Positions 43,947-53,595 of a stretch of 64,000 nucleotides of DNA are shown here, piece by piece. The stretch spans positions 806,001 to 870,000 of the forward strand of contig NZ_JAJUXK010000001.1 of NCBI RefSeq assembly GCF_021390335.1. The letters are read 5' to 3'. The stretch comes from Dyadobacter sp. CY343. GTDB taxonomy: Bacteria; Bacteroidota; Bacteroidia; Cytophagales; Spirosomataceae. A model generated the notes under the pieces. It had not been told where the DNA came from and did not search any database. It worked only from the letters and a program-made list of their open reading frames with translations. Each line of letters begins with the position of its first letter. The stretch's first letter is position 1. The position numbers and the translations under genes were made by a program.

Positions 43947-46900
43947 CTAGACTGCCAGCTCTTCTGCCATTTTTTCTTCTTCGGTCTTTTTGTGTTTTTT
44001 GGGTGAAATGAAAGTGTAAACGGCGGGGATCACGAACAGGGTCAGGATCAGTGAGAACATCAAGCCGCCCACGATCACAACTCCCAGCGGTATCCGGCTC
44101 GTAGCGGCAGCCCCAAGGCTCAATGCAATAGGCAAAGCACCGAATGCAGTCGCAAGGCTCGTCATTAAAATAGGCCGCAAACGTTGCGTCGCCGATTCCA
44201 CCGCAGCCGCCATTCTTTCCATTCCCTGTTCCCGTTTCTGGTTGGCAAACTCCACGATCAGGATCCCGTTTTTGGTAACCAGACCAATCAGCATGATCAT
44301 CCCGATTTGAGAGAAGATATTGATCGTTAACCCAAACAAATACAAGCTCAGCAACGCACCTGCAAGTGCAAGCGGCACTGTGATCATGATAATGAACGGA
44401 TCTGTAAAACTTTCAAACTGACCTGCCAGTACCAGATAAACCAGTAACAGCGCCAGACCAAATGCGAAACTGGTATTGGAAGAGCTTTCCTCAAAATCGC
44501 GCGACGGTCCCGTTAATGAAGTCTGGAAAGATTCATCCAGCAGCTTGTTACCAATTTTTCTCATTGCCTCCACGCCGTCGCCGATTGTTTTGCCTTCTAC
44601 CAGAGAAGCCGAAATCGTGGCGCTTTTGTACCTGTTGTAGTGATAAATAGTAGGCGGGCCGCTCTCTTCCTGCATTTTTACAACAGCAGTCAAAGGGATA
44701 TTTTCTCCGCGGTTATTTCTTACATACAATTTTTCAATATCAGCCGGTCGGTCACGCTCCGATTTTTCAACCTGCCCGATCACCTGGTACTGTTGCCCGT
44801 TCATGATAAAATAGGCCAGCCGCCGGCCGCTGAATGCAGATTGGATCGTGGCTGCTACATCGGTTGTGGATAGTCCTAAGTCGCGCGCTTTCAGTCTGTC
44901 AATCGTTAATCTGATCTCCGGTTTATTGAATTTCAAATTAACATCCACATTCTGGAAAGTCGGATCCTGTCTTGCTTCTTCGAGAAACTTGGGGAGTACA
45001 TCGTAAAGTTTCTCAAAATCAAGGTTTTGCAAAACAAACTGGACAGGTAACGAACCTCTTGAACCAATACCCACTGAAATAGTCTGCTCCTGCGTGCCGA
45101 ATATCCGCGCATCATTGAACCGGCTGAGCTTTTTGTTGATATCCTGCGCAATATCGTTCTGGCTTCTGATCCGCTCGCCGGCCGGAACCAGCCCGATACG
45201 GCCGGTAGCACTATTCATCCCTCCGCCTCCGAAACCGGGCGTCGCTGAAAATGTAAATGCTTTTTCAGGAACGGAATCGTTCAGAAAGTTGCCCAGCTCG
45301 TCGGAAATCTGCTGCATCTGGTCGAAACTGGTTCCTTCTGGTGCAGAGAGATTGAAACGAATACTGTTCCTGTCTTCCATCGGGGCCAGCTCACTTTGCA
45401 GATTGGTATAGCTAAACCAGATAATAACCCCGCAGGCTACTACCAATACCCAGGCTGCCCACCTAACCCGCATAAATGCTTTCAAGCCCCGGTTGTAACC
45501 ATTTTCCATTCCCTCGAAAAACGGTTCCGTCTTATTGTAAAACCAGCCGTGGCCTGAGTCTTTCCGGTTTAAGAATACGTTGAGAACTGGTGTGATCGTC
45601 AGCGAAACGAATGCAGAGATCAAAACAGCCGAAGCGACCACGATTCCAAATTCCCGGAAAAGGCTTCCTACAAAACCTTCCAGGAAGATCACAGGTAAGA
45701 AAACGACCGCGAGCGTGAGGGAAGTAGAGATAACCGCAAAGAAAATCTCCCGGCTCCCTTCCAATGCAGCCTGCCGGATCGGCAGCCCGCTTTCCAGTTT
45801 CCGGAAAATATTTTCCGTCACAACAATACCATCATCGACCACCAAACCGGTCGCCAGTACGATTCCCAGCAAAGTGAGGATATTGATCGAAAACCCAAAA
45901 AGGTACATGACGAAGAACGTCGCGACCAGGGAAATAGGAATATCGATCAGCGGACGAACTGCGACGAGGAAGTTTCGGAAAAAGAAGAGAATTACGATTA
46001 CCACAAGCCCAAATGCAATGAAAAGCGTTTCTTCCACTTCTTCAATGGACTGCCGCACGAGCCGCGTATTGTCTATTAAAACACTAAATGTAATATCTGA
46101 TTTATTGGATTTCTGAATCTCCGCGAGCCGCTTGTTGAATTCGTCTGAAATTTGAACATAATTGGCTCCCGGCTGCGGAATTACCGCCAGCCCGACTGCA
46201 TAAACGCCATTGTATTTCCAGCTTTGTTCTTCATTTTCAGGGCCTAACTCCACTTTCGCCACATTACCCAACCTTACCAATCCGGAACTGTCGTTTTTGA
46301 TAACCAGATCTGTAAAGTCTTTTTCACTCGTAAGCCGCCCCATTGTGCGGATCGTCAATTCTGTATTGTTACCGTAAATCTTTCCGGCAGGAAGCTCTAC
46401 GTTTTCAGAAGCCAGCGTGGCAGAAATATCGTTGAAGGAAATATTATATGCGCTCATTTTGTCGGGATTGAGCCAGATGCGCATGGCGTATCGCTTTTGC
46501 CCGAAAATATTAATGGCGCTTACTCCATCGATGGTTTGCAAACTCTGCTGCAATACATTTTCTGCATATTCACTGAGTTCGAGAAGACCTTTTGACGGGC
46601 TTTGCACGGCCAGCAGCAATATAAAATCACTGTTTGCATCGGCTTTGCTTACGACAGGCGGGGCGTCAATATCCTGCGGCAGGTTACGCTGCGCCTGACT
46701 TACCTTGTCGCGCACATCATTTGCGGCACCTTCCAGGTCCGATTCGAGGTTAAATTCGACGGTAATGTTGCTGGAACCGATCTGGCTGGAAGAGCTGATA
46801 CTTTTAATACCCGGAATACCATTGATACTCTTTTCGAGCGGCTCGGTGATCTGGCTTTCGATGATATCCGCATTTGCGCCGGTGTAGCTCGTTCGCACAT

Positions 46901-47036
46901 TGACGATAGGAGGGTCAATCGCGGGATAGTCGCGTAAGGAAAGGAAATTGTAACCTACTATCCCGAAAAGGATAATCAGCAGGTTCATTACAACCGCAAG
47001 AACGGGCCGTTTTAAAGATAATTCCGATATATTCAT
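43947..47036 (-). CDS. RND-family multidrug efflux pump (HAE1-like)
   Basis: 1029 residues with twelve transmembrane helices and two large periplasmic loops. The N-terminus (SLKRPVLAVVMNLLIILFG) and the TM4 motif GLVVDDGIVVTEN with the proton-relay aspartate pair are typical of HAE1/MexF-like pumps. GLVTKNGILIVEFANQKR supplies the conserved TM10 lysine region. It exports hydrophobic drugs or toxic compounds using proton motive force. It follows the adaptor gene by 31 bases. No local repressor gene is present, so control is probably global or distant. Confidence 0.95.
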   Translation of the reverse strand: MNISELSLKRPVLAVVMNLLIILFGIVGYNFLSLRDYPAIDPPIVNVRTSYTGANADIIESQITEPLEKSINGIPGIKSISSSSQIGSSNITVEFNLESDLEGAANDVRDKVSQAQRNLPQDIDAPPVVSKADANSDFILLLAVQSPSKGLLELSEYAENVLQQSLQTIDGVSAINIFGQKRYAMRIWLNPDKMSAYNISFNDISATLASENVELPAGKIYGNNTELTIRTMGRLTSEKDFTDLVIKNDSSGLVRLGNVAKVELGPENEEQSWKYNGVYAVGLAVIPQPGANYVQISDEFNKRLAEIQKSNKSDITFSVLIDNTRLVRQSIEEVEETLFIAFGLVVIVILFFFRNFLVAVRPLIDIPISLVATFFVMYLFGFSINILTLLGIVLATGLVVDDGIVVTENIFRKLESGLPIRQAALEGSREIFFAVISTSLTLAVVFLPVIFLEGFVGSLFREFGIVVASAVLISAFVSLTITPVLNVFLNRKDSGHGWFYNKTEPFFEGMENGYNRGLKAFMRVRWAAWVLVVACGVIIWFSYTNLQSELAPMEDRNSIRFNLSAPEGTSFDQMQQISDELGNFLNDSVPEKAFTFSATPGFGGGGMNSATGRIGLVPAGERIRSQNDIAQDINKKLSRFNDARIFGTQEQTISVGIGSRGSLPVQFVLQNLDFEKLYDVLPKFLEEARQDPTFQNVDVNLKFNKPEIRLTIDRLKARDLGLSTTDVAATIQSAFSGRRLAYFIMNGQQYQVIGQVEKSERDRPADIEKLYVRNNRGENIPLTAVVKMQEESGPPTIYHYNRYKSATISASLVEGKTIGDGVEAMRKIGNKLLDESFQTSLTGPSRDFEESSSNTSFAFGLALLLVYLVLAGQFESFTDPFIIMITVPLALAGALLSLYLFGLTINIFSQIGMIMLIGLVTKNGILIVEFANQKREQGMERMAAAVESATQRLRPILMTSLATAFGALPIALSLGAAATSRIPLGVVIVGGLMFSLILTLFVIPAVYTFISPKKHKKTEEEKMAEELAV

Positions 47037-47067
47037 AACGTTGGTTTCGAATAGTCAATTTGAACCG

Positions 47068-48165
47068 CTACTTAACTCCAACTTTCAAGTTCCTTACACT
47101 TCTCACTTTCACAGGAGCATCGGGACGGGCAAATAATACACCCGAAACAACCACAGAATCACCAACATTTAAGCCGCTGGTAACCTCAACCACATCGGCA
47201 AGGCGGTCGCCCGTAACAACAGTCACAAATACCGCTTTCCCATTTTTAACAACCACCGCCTTTTTACCCTGCGCCTCAGGGATAATACTGTTGGTAGGGA
47301 TCATAATGCTGCTTTTATTCGAATTGGTCTTTAAATATACCTTCGCAAACGAGCCGGGACTGGTATCGCCGGAATTAAGCACGGCGCGCACGGTGATGTT
47401 TCTGGTTGTCTGGTTCACCTGTGGTTCAGTAGCGATCACGCGGGCGGTTACGAGCTTTTTGCTGTTCTGATCCAGCAAAACGTCCACGTTCTGGCCTTTG
47501 GTAATGTATTTCTGATAAGTTTCGGGAAGGGTAAAATCAATGCGCAGATTCGAAAGCTGCTGCATGGTAGCAATAATGCTATTTGGGGAAACATACGAGC
47601 CGGCACTCACTTTCCGGAGCCCGATCACACCTGTAAACGGCGCACGGACGATGGTTTTGTCGATAAGTGCCTGGGTGTAAATCATATCTGCTTTGAAGGT
47701 GTTGACCTGATTGGCAGCGAGATCGTAGTCAGCCTGGTTGATACCGTTGATTGCGACCAGTTGTTTTAATCGCTTCTCAGTTGTTTCGGCTAGTTGCAGC
47801 TGGATCTTTATTTTGTCGAGCTGGGCCACCAGATCTGCATTGTTGATCCTTGCGATCACCGTGCCTTTCTGAACAACTTTTCCTTCCGGAACATCCAGAA
47901 AGGTGAGCAGACCGCTGACTTCGGGCCTCAGTTCGGCAAATTCATTGGCTACGATTGTTCCGTTCACTTCCACTTTATCACTGACAGCTTCTGACTTTGC
48001 GATAATCACGTCGACGGTCACCGGCCCACCGCCGCCTTTCTGCTGAAAAGTGTCTTTCTTTTCACCGCAGGAAAGCATTAGGAAAATTGTACCCGAAATT
48101 GTTAGTAGAGAGAAGGTATTGACTAGGAAGCGGTCTGAGCGCGCAGACTTTTTGATAGAATTCAT
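47068..48165 (-). CDS. RND efflux periplasmic adaptor (membrane fusion) lipoprotein
   Basis: 365 residues. A hydrophobic leader ends in the lipobox-like IFLMLSC (C at about 33), giving a lipid-anchored adaptor. VNGTIVANEFAELRPEVSGLL starts the lipoyl/barrel-sandwich domain, an alpha-helical hairpin lies at about 110-165 (QLQLAETTEKRLKQL), and RAPFTGVIGLRKVSAGSYV closes the lipoyl domain before beta-barrel and membrane-proximal domains. First gene of the efflux operon; AT-rich sequence from 48166 to 48308 must hold the promoter, but no clear box was seen. Confidence 0.94.
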   Translation of the reverse strand: MNSIKKSARSDRFLVNTFSLLTISGTIFLMLSCGEKKDTFQQKGGGGPVTVDVIIAKSEAVSDKVEVNGTIVANEFAELRPEVSGLLTFLDVPEGKVVQKGTVIARINNADLVAQLDKIKIQLQLAETTEKRLKQLVAINGINQADYDLAANQVNTFKADMIYTQALIDKTIVRAPFTGVIGLRKVSAGSYVSPNSIIATMQQLSNLRIDFTLPETYQKYITKGQNVDVLLDQNSKKLVTARVIATEPQVNQTTRNITVRAVLNSGDTSPGSFAKVYLKTNSNKSSIMIPTNSIIPEAQGKKAVVVKNGKAVFVTVVTGDRLADVVEVTSGLNVGDSVVVSGVLFARPDAPVKVRSVRNLKVGVK

Positions 48166-48308
48166 AAGTAGGTAAAATCCGGACTTGGTGGTTTAGGGGT
48201 TATTCGGATCTATATATGTGCTTTAAGTGCACTTTCAAAATTATATATTAAATCTCAAACGGATTAGACTTTTTTATATTAAGAAAGTTTAATTATTAAA
48301 AATATTTT

Positions 48309-49559
48309 TTATAAACCCCGCTCGATCACTTTCAGGAGCGTGTCACATTTCAGCTCGGTTTCTTCCCATTCTTCACTAGGAATTGAATCTTCTGTGATCC
48401 CGGCCCCGGCAAAGAATGTAGCCTTACCGTCTTTGAACCGTACCGTGCGCAGGTTGACATACAAACTGGTGGTTTCGGCGATTTGCGCAGGTCCGATAAA
48501 CCCGCTGTAAAAGGAGCGATCGTAGCCTTCCACATCTAAAAGGAATTGCAGGCTGGGTTCTTTGGGTACACCGCACACCGCGGAGGTAGGATGCAGCAGT
48601 TTTAGCATTACGGAACCAAGTTCAGGGAAATTGGCAGAGTCGGTATCTACCTCAAAATCAGTTCTCAAATGATACAGATTGCCGGCCAAAACTGTTTTTG
48701 GCCCCGTTTCTGTGTATTCGCGGAGCCTAATTTTTTTGAAACACTCAACAATATATCGGCTCACCAATGCATGCTCCTCGATCTCTTTTTCGCCCCAGCG
48801 GATTTCATATTTAGGTATTAATTCGCCGGGAGCTGTTCTTGCCCGCTGCGTACCAGCCAGCGACATTGTCCTGAAAATACCTTGTGCATCCTGCTCGACA
48901 AGCAGCTCAGGACTTGCTCCCAGCCACATTTCATTGAGTTCCGGCAGGTTAACAAGCGATACAAATGCGTGAGGATATAGTTTAGAAAGCTCACAAAATG
49001 CTTTTGCTGGCTGGAAATTTTCGGAAAACAGAAGGTCTTTGCTTCTTGATAAGACCACTTTTTTGAACTGCTTCTGGCGAATCGCCGACACTGCAAGTTC
49101 AACTGTCCGCTCAAATCGCTGTCTGGAATCGAAATTATCAACTTCTGTAACGAGCGAAGTTGTATTGACTGAGGTCGGAGCTGTCTCGTTTACATCGATT
49201 TCTCCCGCCAGTTTCAAAAGTCGTTTTACTTCACTATGCTCTTCTCCGGCGGTATTGATTGCGTCTTTTAGTTGAGTTTCAGAGCCGAAAGTCAGGATAA
49301 TATCTCCTTCCAGAAAAAGAACATCCTGGTCGTCTTTCCAGTGAAAACTACTTACTATAAATCCCGGGGAAAGTTTTTCAAGTTCAGGCTGACATTTTCT
49401 GATTTCCTCGCGAAGAGAAATGAGCAGCTTGATCTCATTGGTATGCGGCAGTCGCCAAAGTGCGGATGGAAAACCCAACTGCCTGGCTGCGGCCCACAAT
49501 TGCTGGATCTGCAAGCCTTCAAATACGGATAGTGAGGTGCTGGTTTCTACTGAAAGCAT
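48309..49559 (-). CDS. menF: isochorismate synthase
   Basis: 416 residues, chorismate-utilising enzyme family. It converts chorismate to isochorismate, the entry step to menaquinone (or a catecholate siderophore). Motifs: FKKVVLSRSKD with the general-base lysine, MWLGASPELLVE, FRTMSLAGTQRA, EIEEHALVSRYI with metal-binding glutamate, LHPTSAVCGVPKE, and DRSFYSGFIG; it ends with the conserved GAGITEDSIPSEEWEET. The adjacent thioesterase gene upstream resembles MenI, which favours the menaquinone role, the main quinone of Bacteroidota. Other men genes are not in the window. Confidence 0.93.
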   Translation of the reverse strand: MLSVETSTSLSVFEGLQIQQLWAAARQLGFPSALWRLPHTNEIKLLISLREEIRKCQPELEKLSPGFIVSSFHWKDDQDVLFLEGDIILTFGSETQLKDAINTAGEEHSEVKRLLKLAGEIDVNETAPTSVNTTSLVTEVDNFDSRQRFERTVELAVSAIRQKQFKKVVLSRSKDLLFSENFQPAKAFCELSKLYPHAFVSLVNLPELNEMWLGASPELLVEQDAQGIFRTMSLAGTQRARTAPGELIPKYEIRWGEKEIEEHALVSRYIVECFKKIRLREYTETGPKTVLAGNLYHLRTDFEVDTDSANFPELGSVMLKLLHPTSAVCGVPKEPSLQFLLDVEGYDRSFYSGFIGPAQIAETTSLYVNLRTVRFKDGKATFFAGAGITEDSIPSEEWEETELKCDTLLKVIERGL

Positions 49560-49611
49560 TTATTGAGAATAACGATAAATCGTGTTAGGTTGATTGTTAT
49601 GCAAATTAATG

Positions 49612-50037
49612 TCAGCGGTTTGCATTCACAATAGCGACTGTGAGCCTGCTGATGCATACGAGCTTGTCTTGCTCATTCGTAATCCGGATATCCCAGATAT
49701 GCGTTGTTTTACCCAAATGAATTGACCTCACAGTTCCATAAACAAAACCTTCTATGACGGGTCGCAAATGGTTGGCGTTGATTTCCAGACCTACCGCATG
49801 TTTCTCATCCGAATCGGGCAGTGTAAGAAAGGAGGCGATGCTGCCCAGCGTTTCGGCAAGTACCACCGAAGCGCCTCCGTGCAGAATGCCGAAAGGCTGG
49901 TGTGTCCGCTTATCGACAGGCATTCTGGCCGTTACGAAGTCGGGGCCAACCTCGATAAACTCGATTCCAATATGCCCTGCTATGGTGTTCTCACTAAGCG
50001 ATTTAAGTTGCTCAATCGTGGCTGTTTTAACAAACAT
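49612..50037 (-). CDS. menI: hotdog-fold acyl-CoA thioesterase, MenI/YdiI-like
   Basis: 141 residues, PaaI-type hotdog domain. The block RTHQPFGILHGGASVVLAETLGS is almost that of E. coli YdiI (MenI), including the HGG active-site turn and the catalytic glutamate in the following helix. MenI hydrolyses 1,4-dihydroxy-2-naphthoyl-CoA in menaquinone synthesis. It precedes the isochorismate synthase by 52 bases on the same strand, which supports the same pathway. PaaI-like thioesterases of other specificity cannot be fully excluded. Confidence 0.83.
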   Translation of the reverse strand: MFVKTATIEQLKSLSENTIAGHIGIEFIEVGPDFVTARMPVDKRTHQPFGILHGGASVVLAETLGSIASFLTLPDSDEKHAVGLEINANHLRPVIEGFVYGTVRSIHLGKTTHIWDIRITNEQDKLVCISRLTVAIVNANR

Positions 50038-50122
50038 ATCTAAAAATTGTATAAATTTGTTAGTGCTTTAAAAGCTCAAAACAAGGTATTTGTAAAAATA
50101 ATATTCAAATAATCCTATTACG

Positions 50123-50767
50123 TTGAAAAGAAAATCTATATATATCATTCGCCACGGCGAAACGGATTTCAACCGCAGGGGAGTAGTACAGGGCAGTGGA
50201 GTTGATTCCTCGCTTAACGAATGGGGCGAAGCTCAGGCAGCTGCTTTTTTCAATTCTTATCAACATGTACCTTTTGATAAAATATATACCTCTGACTTAA
50301 AGCGAACACACCAAACTGTTCGCGGGTTCATCAGGCTTGGCATCCCGCATGAAAGTTACTCGGGCCTCAATGAGATTTCCTGGGGAGCCCGCGAGGGACG
50401 GGAGCCTAATACCGGCGATAACAACTATTACAGAGAACTCGTAACTGCCTGGCGCAATGGGCAGACCGAGCTTGCAGCCGAGGAAGGCGAGAGTCCGGTG
50501 GAAGTTCGGGCAAGGCAGATCCCGGTGATCGAAACGATCCTGTCACGTCCCCACGAGCGCAATATCCTGATCGCGATGCACGGGCGGGCAATGCGCGTGC
50601 TGCTGACGACACTTTTCAAGCAGCCGCTGGTGAATATGGACGATTACGAGCACAGCAACCTTTGTTTGTACAAAGTCAATTACTCCTACGATCTTCAAAA
50701 ATTCGAGCTGGAAGTTTCCAACGATATTACCCACCTGCTCTCCCTCGAAATTCCGCAAACTTTATAA
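50123..50767 (+). CDS. histidine phosphatase family (phosphoglycerate-mutase-like) protein
   Basis: 214 residues with a TTG start directly before KRKSIYIIRHGETDFNRRG; no better start is available. RHGE carries the phospho-accepting histidine, YTSDLKRTHQT the conserved arginine, EISWGAREG the acid residue, and LIAMHGRAMRVLL the second histidine. Members include cofactor-dependent phosphoglycerate mutases and small phosphatases such as alpha-ribazole phosphatase; the specific substrate is not clear. Divergent from the menaquinone genes. Confidence 0.88.
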   Translation: MKRKSIYIIRHGETDFNRRGVVQGSGVDSSLNEWGEAQAAAFFNSYQHVPFDKIYTSDLKRTHQTVRGFIRLGIPHESYSGLNEISWGAREGREPNTGDNNYYRELVTAWRNGQTELAAEEGESPVEVRARQIPVIETILSRPHERNILIAMHGRAMRVLLTTLFKQPLVNMDDYEHSNLCLYKVNYSYDLQKFELEVSNDITHLLSLEIPQTL

Positions 50768-50830
50768 AAGCCGTTTGTGTAGGTTCGTTTCCATTGATGT
50801 ATTTATGCGGAAAGGTTAATTCCGTGTAAA

Positions 50831-50838
50831 TACATTTG
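50831..50838 (+). promoter_or_regulatory. Bacteroidota -7 box upstream of the LytS-like kinase
   Basis: TACATTTG matches TAnnTTTG, 33 bases before the kinase start. The -33 element is not convincing. Confidence 0.45.
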
Positions 50839-50871
50839 TAATTTTCGGAACAATCAACGCAGCATTACTTC

Positions 50872-51939
50872 ATGTCCAAAAAACGAATTTATTGGACTCT
50901 TCAAATCCTGGGCTGGACATTGCTGATCATGTTCGAGTATGTTCCTTATGTACTTGAATACGGTTTTGAGATCGGCGAATTTTACACAGCGCTGGCCAAT
51001 ATCCTTCTTGGGATCGTTTTAACGCACGTTTACCGGCTGGTTATCCGCAAATGGAACTGGTCTTCGCTGCCGCTTCCAAGGCTTGCGTTGCGCGTGATCG
51101 GTTCCGTACTCTTGCTGGGTCTGATTATGGCGATGATCAATCAGCCGATGGACCGGGAAATGCTGGAACATAACCTGCTTAATCAACCACTGGTCTTCTG
51201 GAGTTACTATGCAAACTGGTGTAAAAACCTGCTGGCGTGGATATTGTCCTACACCGTTTACCATTATGTAGAGCAGGCGCGCCTTGCGAGCTATGAGAAG
51301 ATCATGCTGAAAATGTCCATGCGAGAGGCCGAAGCGAAGGTTTTAAGGTCGCAGCTAAACCCGCATTTTACCTTCAATGCACTAAACAGCATTCGCGCAC
51401 TGGTATTTGAAGATCCTTCAAAAGCACAACTCAGTATCACGCAGCTTTCCAATATATTAAGAAATTCTCTTCTAGCCGACAGACGAAAAACGGTTGATTT
51501 GCAGGAAGAGCTGCGGACTGTGGAAGATTATCTTGAACTTGAAAAAGTACGATATGAAGACCGGCTCCGATACAGCATAACTGCCGATCCGCAGGCTATG
51601 TACTGGCAGGTACCTCCCATGATGTTGCAAACTTTGGTTGAAAACGGCATTAAGCACGGCGTTTCCAAAGTAATGGGTGGCGGATTTACCGATGTTAAAG
51701 CAGAAATTGCCAATGATCTGCTGGTGATCCATATTACTAATTCCGGTAATCTCGGTTCGACCGAATCGGGTGGGGTAGGTTTGAAAAATACGGCGGAGCG
51801 GCTTTCGATACTTTATGGAAAAGCGGCGACTTTCAGGATTTATCAGCAGCGCGACAATATCGTATGCTCGGAAATAAAAATACCAATGCTTTCGGAAGGA
51901 GTTTTGATGGCGGGGCAGGAATCGGGAGCAAGCAATTGA
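50872..51939 (+). CDS. LytS-type sensor histidine kinase (His_kinase family, 4 TM)
   Basis: 355 residues. Four transmembrane helices (about 8-25, 40-55, 72-90, 108-132) form a short sensor without a large extracytoplasmic domain. The phospho-accepting H165 lies in LRSQLNPHFTFNALNSIR, the YehU/LytS signature. The ATPase has PPMMLQTLVENGIKHG as its N box and GVGLKNTAERLSILYG as its G box. It should phosphorylate the LytTR regulator encoded 85 bases downstream. A REP-like hairpin lies directly after its stop codon. Confidence 0.92.
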   Translation: MSKKRIYWTLQILGWTLLIMFEYVPYVLEYGFEIGEFYTALANILLGIVLTHVYRLVIRKWNWSSLPLPRLALRVIGSVLLLGLIMAMINQPMDREMLEHNLLNQPLVFWSYYANWCKNLLAWILSYTVYHYVEQARLASYEKIMLKMSMREAEAKVLRSQLNPHFTFNALNSIRALVFEDPSKAQLSITQLSNILRNSLLADRRKTVDLQEELRTVEDYLELEKVRYEDRLRYSITADPQAMYWQVPPMMLQTLVENGIKHGVSKVMGGGFTDVKAEIANDLLVIHITNSGNLGSTESGGVGLKNTAERLSILYGKAATFRIYQQRDNIVCSEIKIPMLSEGVLMAGQESGASN

Positions 51940-51978
51940 AAATATTTAAGTCCCCGGACTTCAGTCCGGGGCAATTGA
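51932..51978. repeat. palindromic REP-like element flanked by 8-bp duplication
   Basis: The hairpin CCCCGGAC-TTCA-GTCCGGGG (51952-51971) lies within a 31-bp segment (51940-51970) bounded by two copies of GCAATTGA (51932-51939 and 51971-51978). The left copy contains the kinase stop codon TGA. No T-run follows, so it is not a normal terminator. The arrangement looks like insertion of a small palindromic element with target duplication. Confidence 0.6.
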
Positions 51979-52024
51979 TTTCATCGTGTAAAAAAACTTA
52001 TAACTTTTCCCTAACTGATCTGCC

Positions 52025-52759
52025 ATGAGAACCCTTATTGTTGACGACGAACGTCTTGCCAGGAATGAATTAAAGCGGCTGCTTGAACCTTACTCCAAAA
52101 TTGAGATCATAGGCGAAGCCGCCAATGCGGAGGAAGCGCTGGTGATGATCGATGAATTGCAGCCAGAACTGCTTTTCCTGGATATTCAAATGCCGGGTAA
52201 GAACGGTTTCGAGCTGCTCTCTTCCATTGAGGGGAAAACGCCGGAAGTGATATTCACCACTGCCTACGACGAATATGCGATCAAGGCATTCGAATATAAT
52301 GCGCTCGATTACCTGCTCAAACCTATTGATAATGAGCGGCTAAAAGAAACTATTCATCGGATCGAAGAAAATCAGGCGCAGCCGGAAGCACCGGCCCAAA
52401 CGCACGAAAGAGCAGAGAAGGTGTTGGGAGGAAATGATCAGGTTTTTGTCAAAGACGGAGAGAAATGCTGGTTTGTAAAATTGGGTAAAATCCGCCTTTT
52501 TGAATCGATGGGCAACTATGTGCGACTGCATTTCGACGACCAAAAGCCGCTGGTACTTAAATCTCTAAACAATCTGGAAGAGCGTCTAGACCCTAACACT
52601 TACTTCCGCGCCAACCGGAAGCATATTATCAATCTGGGCTGGATCGAAAAGATCGAACCATGGTTTAGCGGCGGTTTGCTGGTAACATTGCAAGGCGGCG
52701 ATAAGATCGAAATTTCACGTCGGCAGGCGATCCGGTTCAAAGAACTGATGAGCCTGTAA
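52025..52759 (+). CDS. LytTR-family response regulator
   Basis: 244 residues. Receiver domain (1-120): acidic pocket DDE near residue 7, phospho-acceptor D53 in LFLDIQMPGKNG, then T and K in FTTAYDEYAIKAFEYNALDYLLKP. A charged linker (about 120-140) is followed by a LytTR DNA-binding domain (about 143-244) with FVKDGEKCWFVKLGKIRLFES and YFRANRKHIINL. It is the partner of the LytS-type kinase just upstream. The target genes are not evident; the lipoprotein gene downstream (18 bases) may be co-transcribed. Confidence 0.94.
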   Translation: MRTLIVDDERLARNELKRLLEPYSKIEIIGEAANAEEALVMIDELQPELLFLDIQMPGKNGFELLSSIEGKTPEVIFTTAYDEYAIKAFEYNALDYLLKPIDNERLKETIHRIEENQAQPEAPAQTHERAEKVLGGNDQVFVKDGEKCWFVKLGKIRLFESMGNYVRLHFDDQKPLVLKSLNNLEERLDPNTYFRANRKHIINLGWIEKIEPWFSGGLLVTLQGGDKIEISRRQAIRFKELMSL

Positions 52760-52776
52760 TTCAACTTATTCAATAT

Positions 52777-53595
52777 ATGATGCTTATTCGGAAGGGATTA
52801 TTTTTGATTGCAGGGCTGGTTATCTACGGTTGCACGCAGTCTTCCAAAAATGAACAGGAGGCGGAAACATCCCGGTTGACCAAAGGAAGTATTGAAAAGC
52901 AGTCTTTTGGCGGTTGCGATACTGTTGGCTACGGAAATGGAGTCGCAGTGAATGTAGCTGTCTGGAAGTCGCAGGATTCGAGCCGGGCTGGTATTGAGAT
53001 TAATAAAATTCTCTCTGAAAAGCTGATTAACCGCGTCAACCAGCACGGCGACTCCGCACATATTGCTTCCGACCCAGCTGCATCAAAAAGCCTTCAAGGC
53101 GCATTCAACCTGTTTCAGAAAGACTATACCGGTTTCAAAAAGGACTTTCCCGACGCGCCGGGATGCTGGGAAGTAGACCTGAAAGGAGACACGGTGATGG
53201 TCACTCCCAAAGTGTTTTTTTATCAGCTAGATCACGTTTACTTCACCGGCGGCGCGCATCCCAATAGCTTCCGTTCCTTCCACGCATTCGACGCGGCGAC
53301 TGGCGCTGAGGTGGAAATGGAAAAGTATATAGCCGATTCGTCAGCACTTTTGAAACTGGTTGAAACACATTTCCGTAGAACCGAAAAGCTCTCTGCTGAG
53401 ATTAATCTCGAAACAGCCGGCTACTTTTTGTCAGATCACCGGTTTTTCCTGCCGGCTAACTTTGTTTTCACCCGCGAGGGATTATTTTTTTACTATAATC
53501 CCTACGAAATAGCTGCCTACGCACGCGGCGCAGTCAAGTTCACGATCCCTTACGCCGAGCTGAAAAGCATTGTAAAAGAATCGGAAGTATTCTGA
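52777..53595 (+). CDS. DUF3298/DUF4163-type lipoprotein
   Basis: 272 residues. The leader ends LVIYGC, a lipobox with cysteine at about residue 19, so the protein is probably lipid-anchored. The C-terminal part (FYQLDHVYFTGGAHPNSFRSF, then TGAEVEMEKYIADS and FTREGLFFYYNPYEIAAYARG) matches the DUF3298 fold of RsiV-like proteins. That fold often binds lysozyme or other ligands, but no such role can be claimed here. It follows the LytTR gene by 18 bases and converges with radC, ending 1 base before its stop. Confidence 0.85.
   Translation: MMLIRKGLFLIAGLVIYGCTQSSKNEQEAETSRLTKGSIEKQSFGGCDTVGYGNGVAVNVAVWKSQDSSRAGIEINKILSEKLINRVNQHGDSAHIASDPAASKSLQGAFNLFQKDYTGFKKDFPDAPGCWEVDLKGDTVMVTPKVFFYQLDHVYFTGGAHPNSFRSFHAFDAATGAEVEMEKYIADSSALLKLVETHFRRTEKLSAEINLETAGYFLSDHRFFLPANFVFTREGLFFYYNPYEIAAYARGAVKFTIPYAELKSIVKESEVF

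Noticed and set aside
48166-48308. Operator for an efflux repressor in the AT-rich region before the adaptor gene
   Set aside because: Only a weak imperfect repeat (GTGC/GCAC) was found and no repressor gene is nearby.
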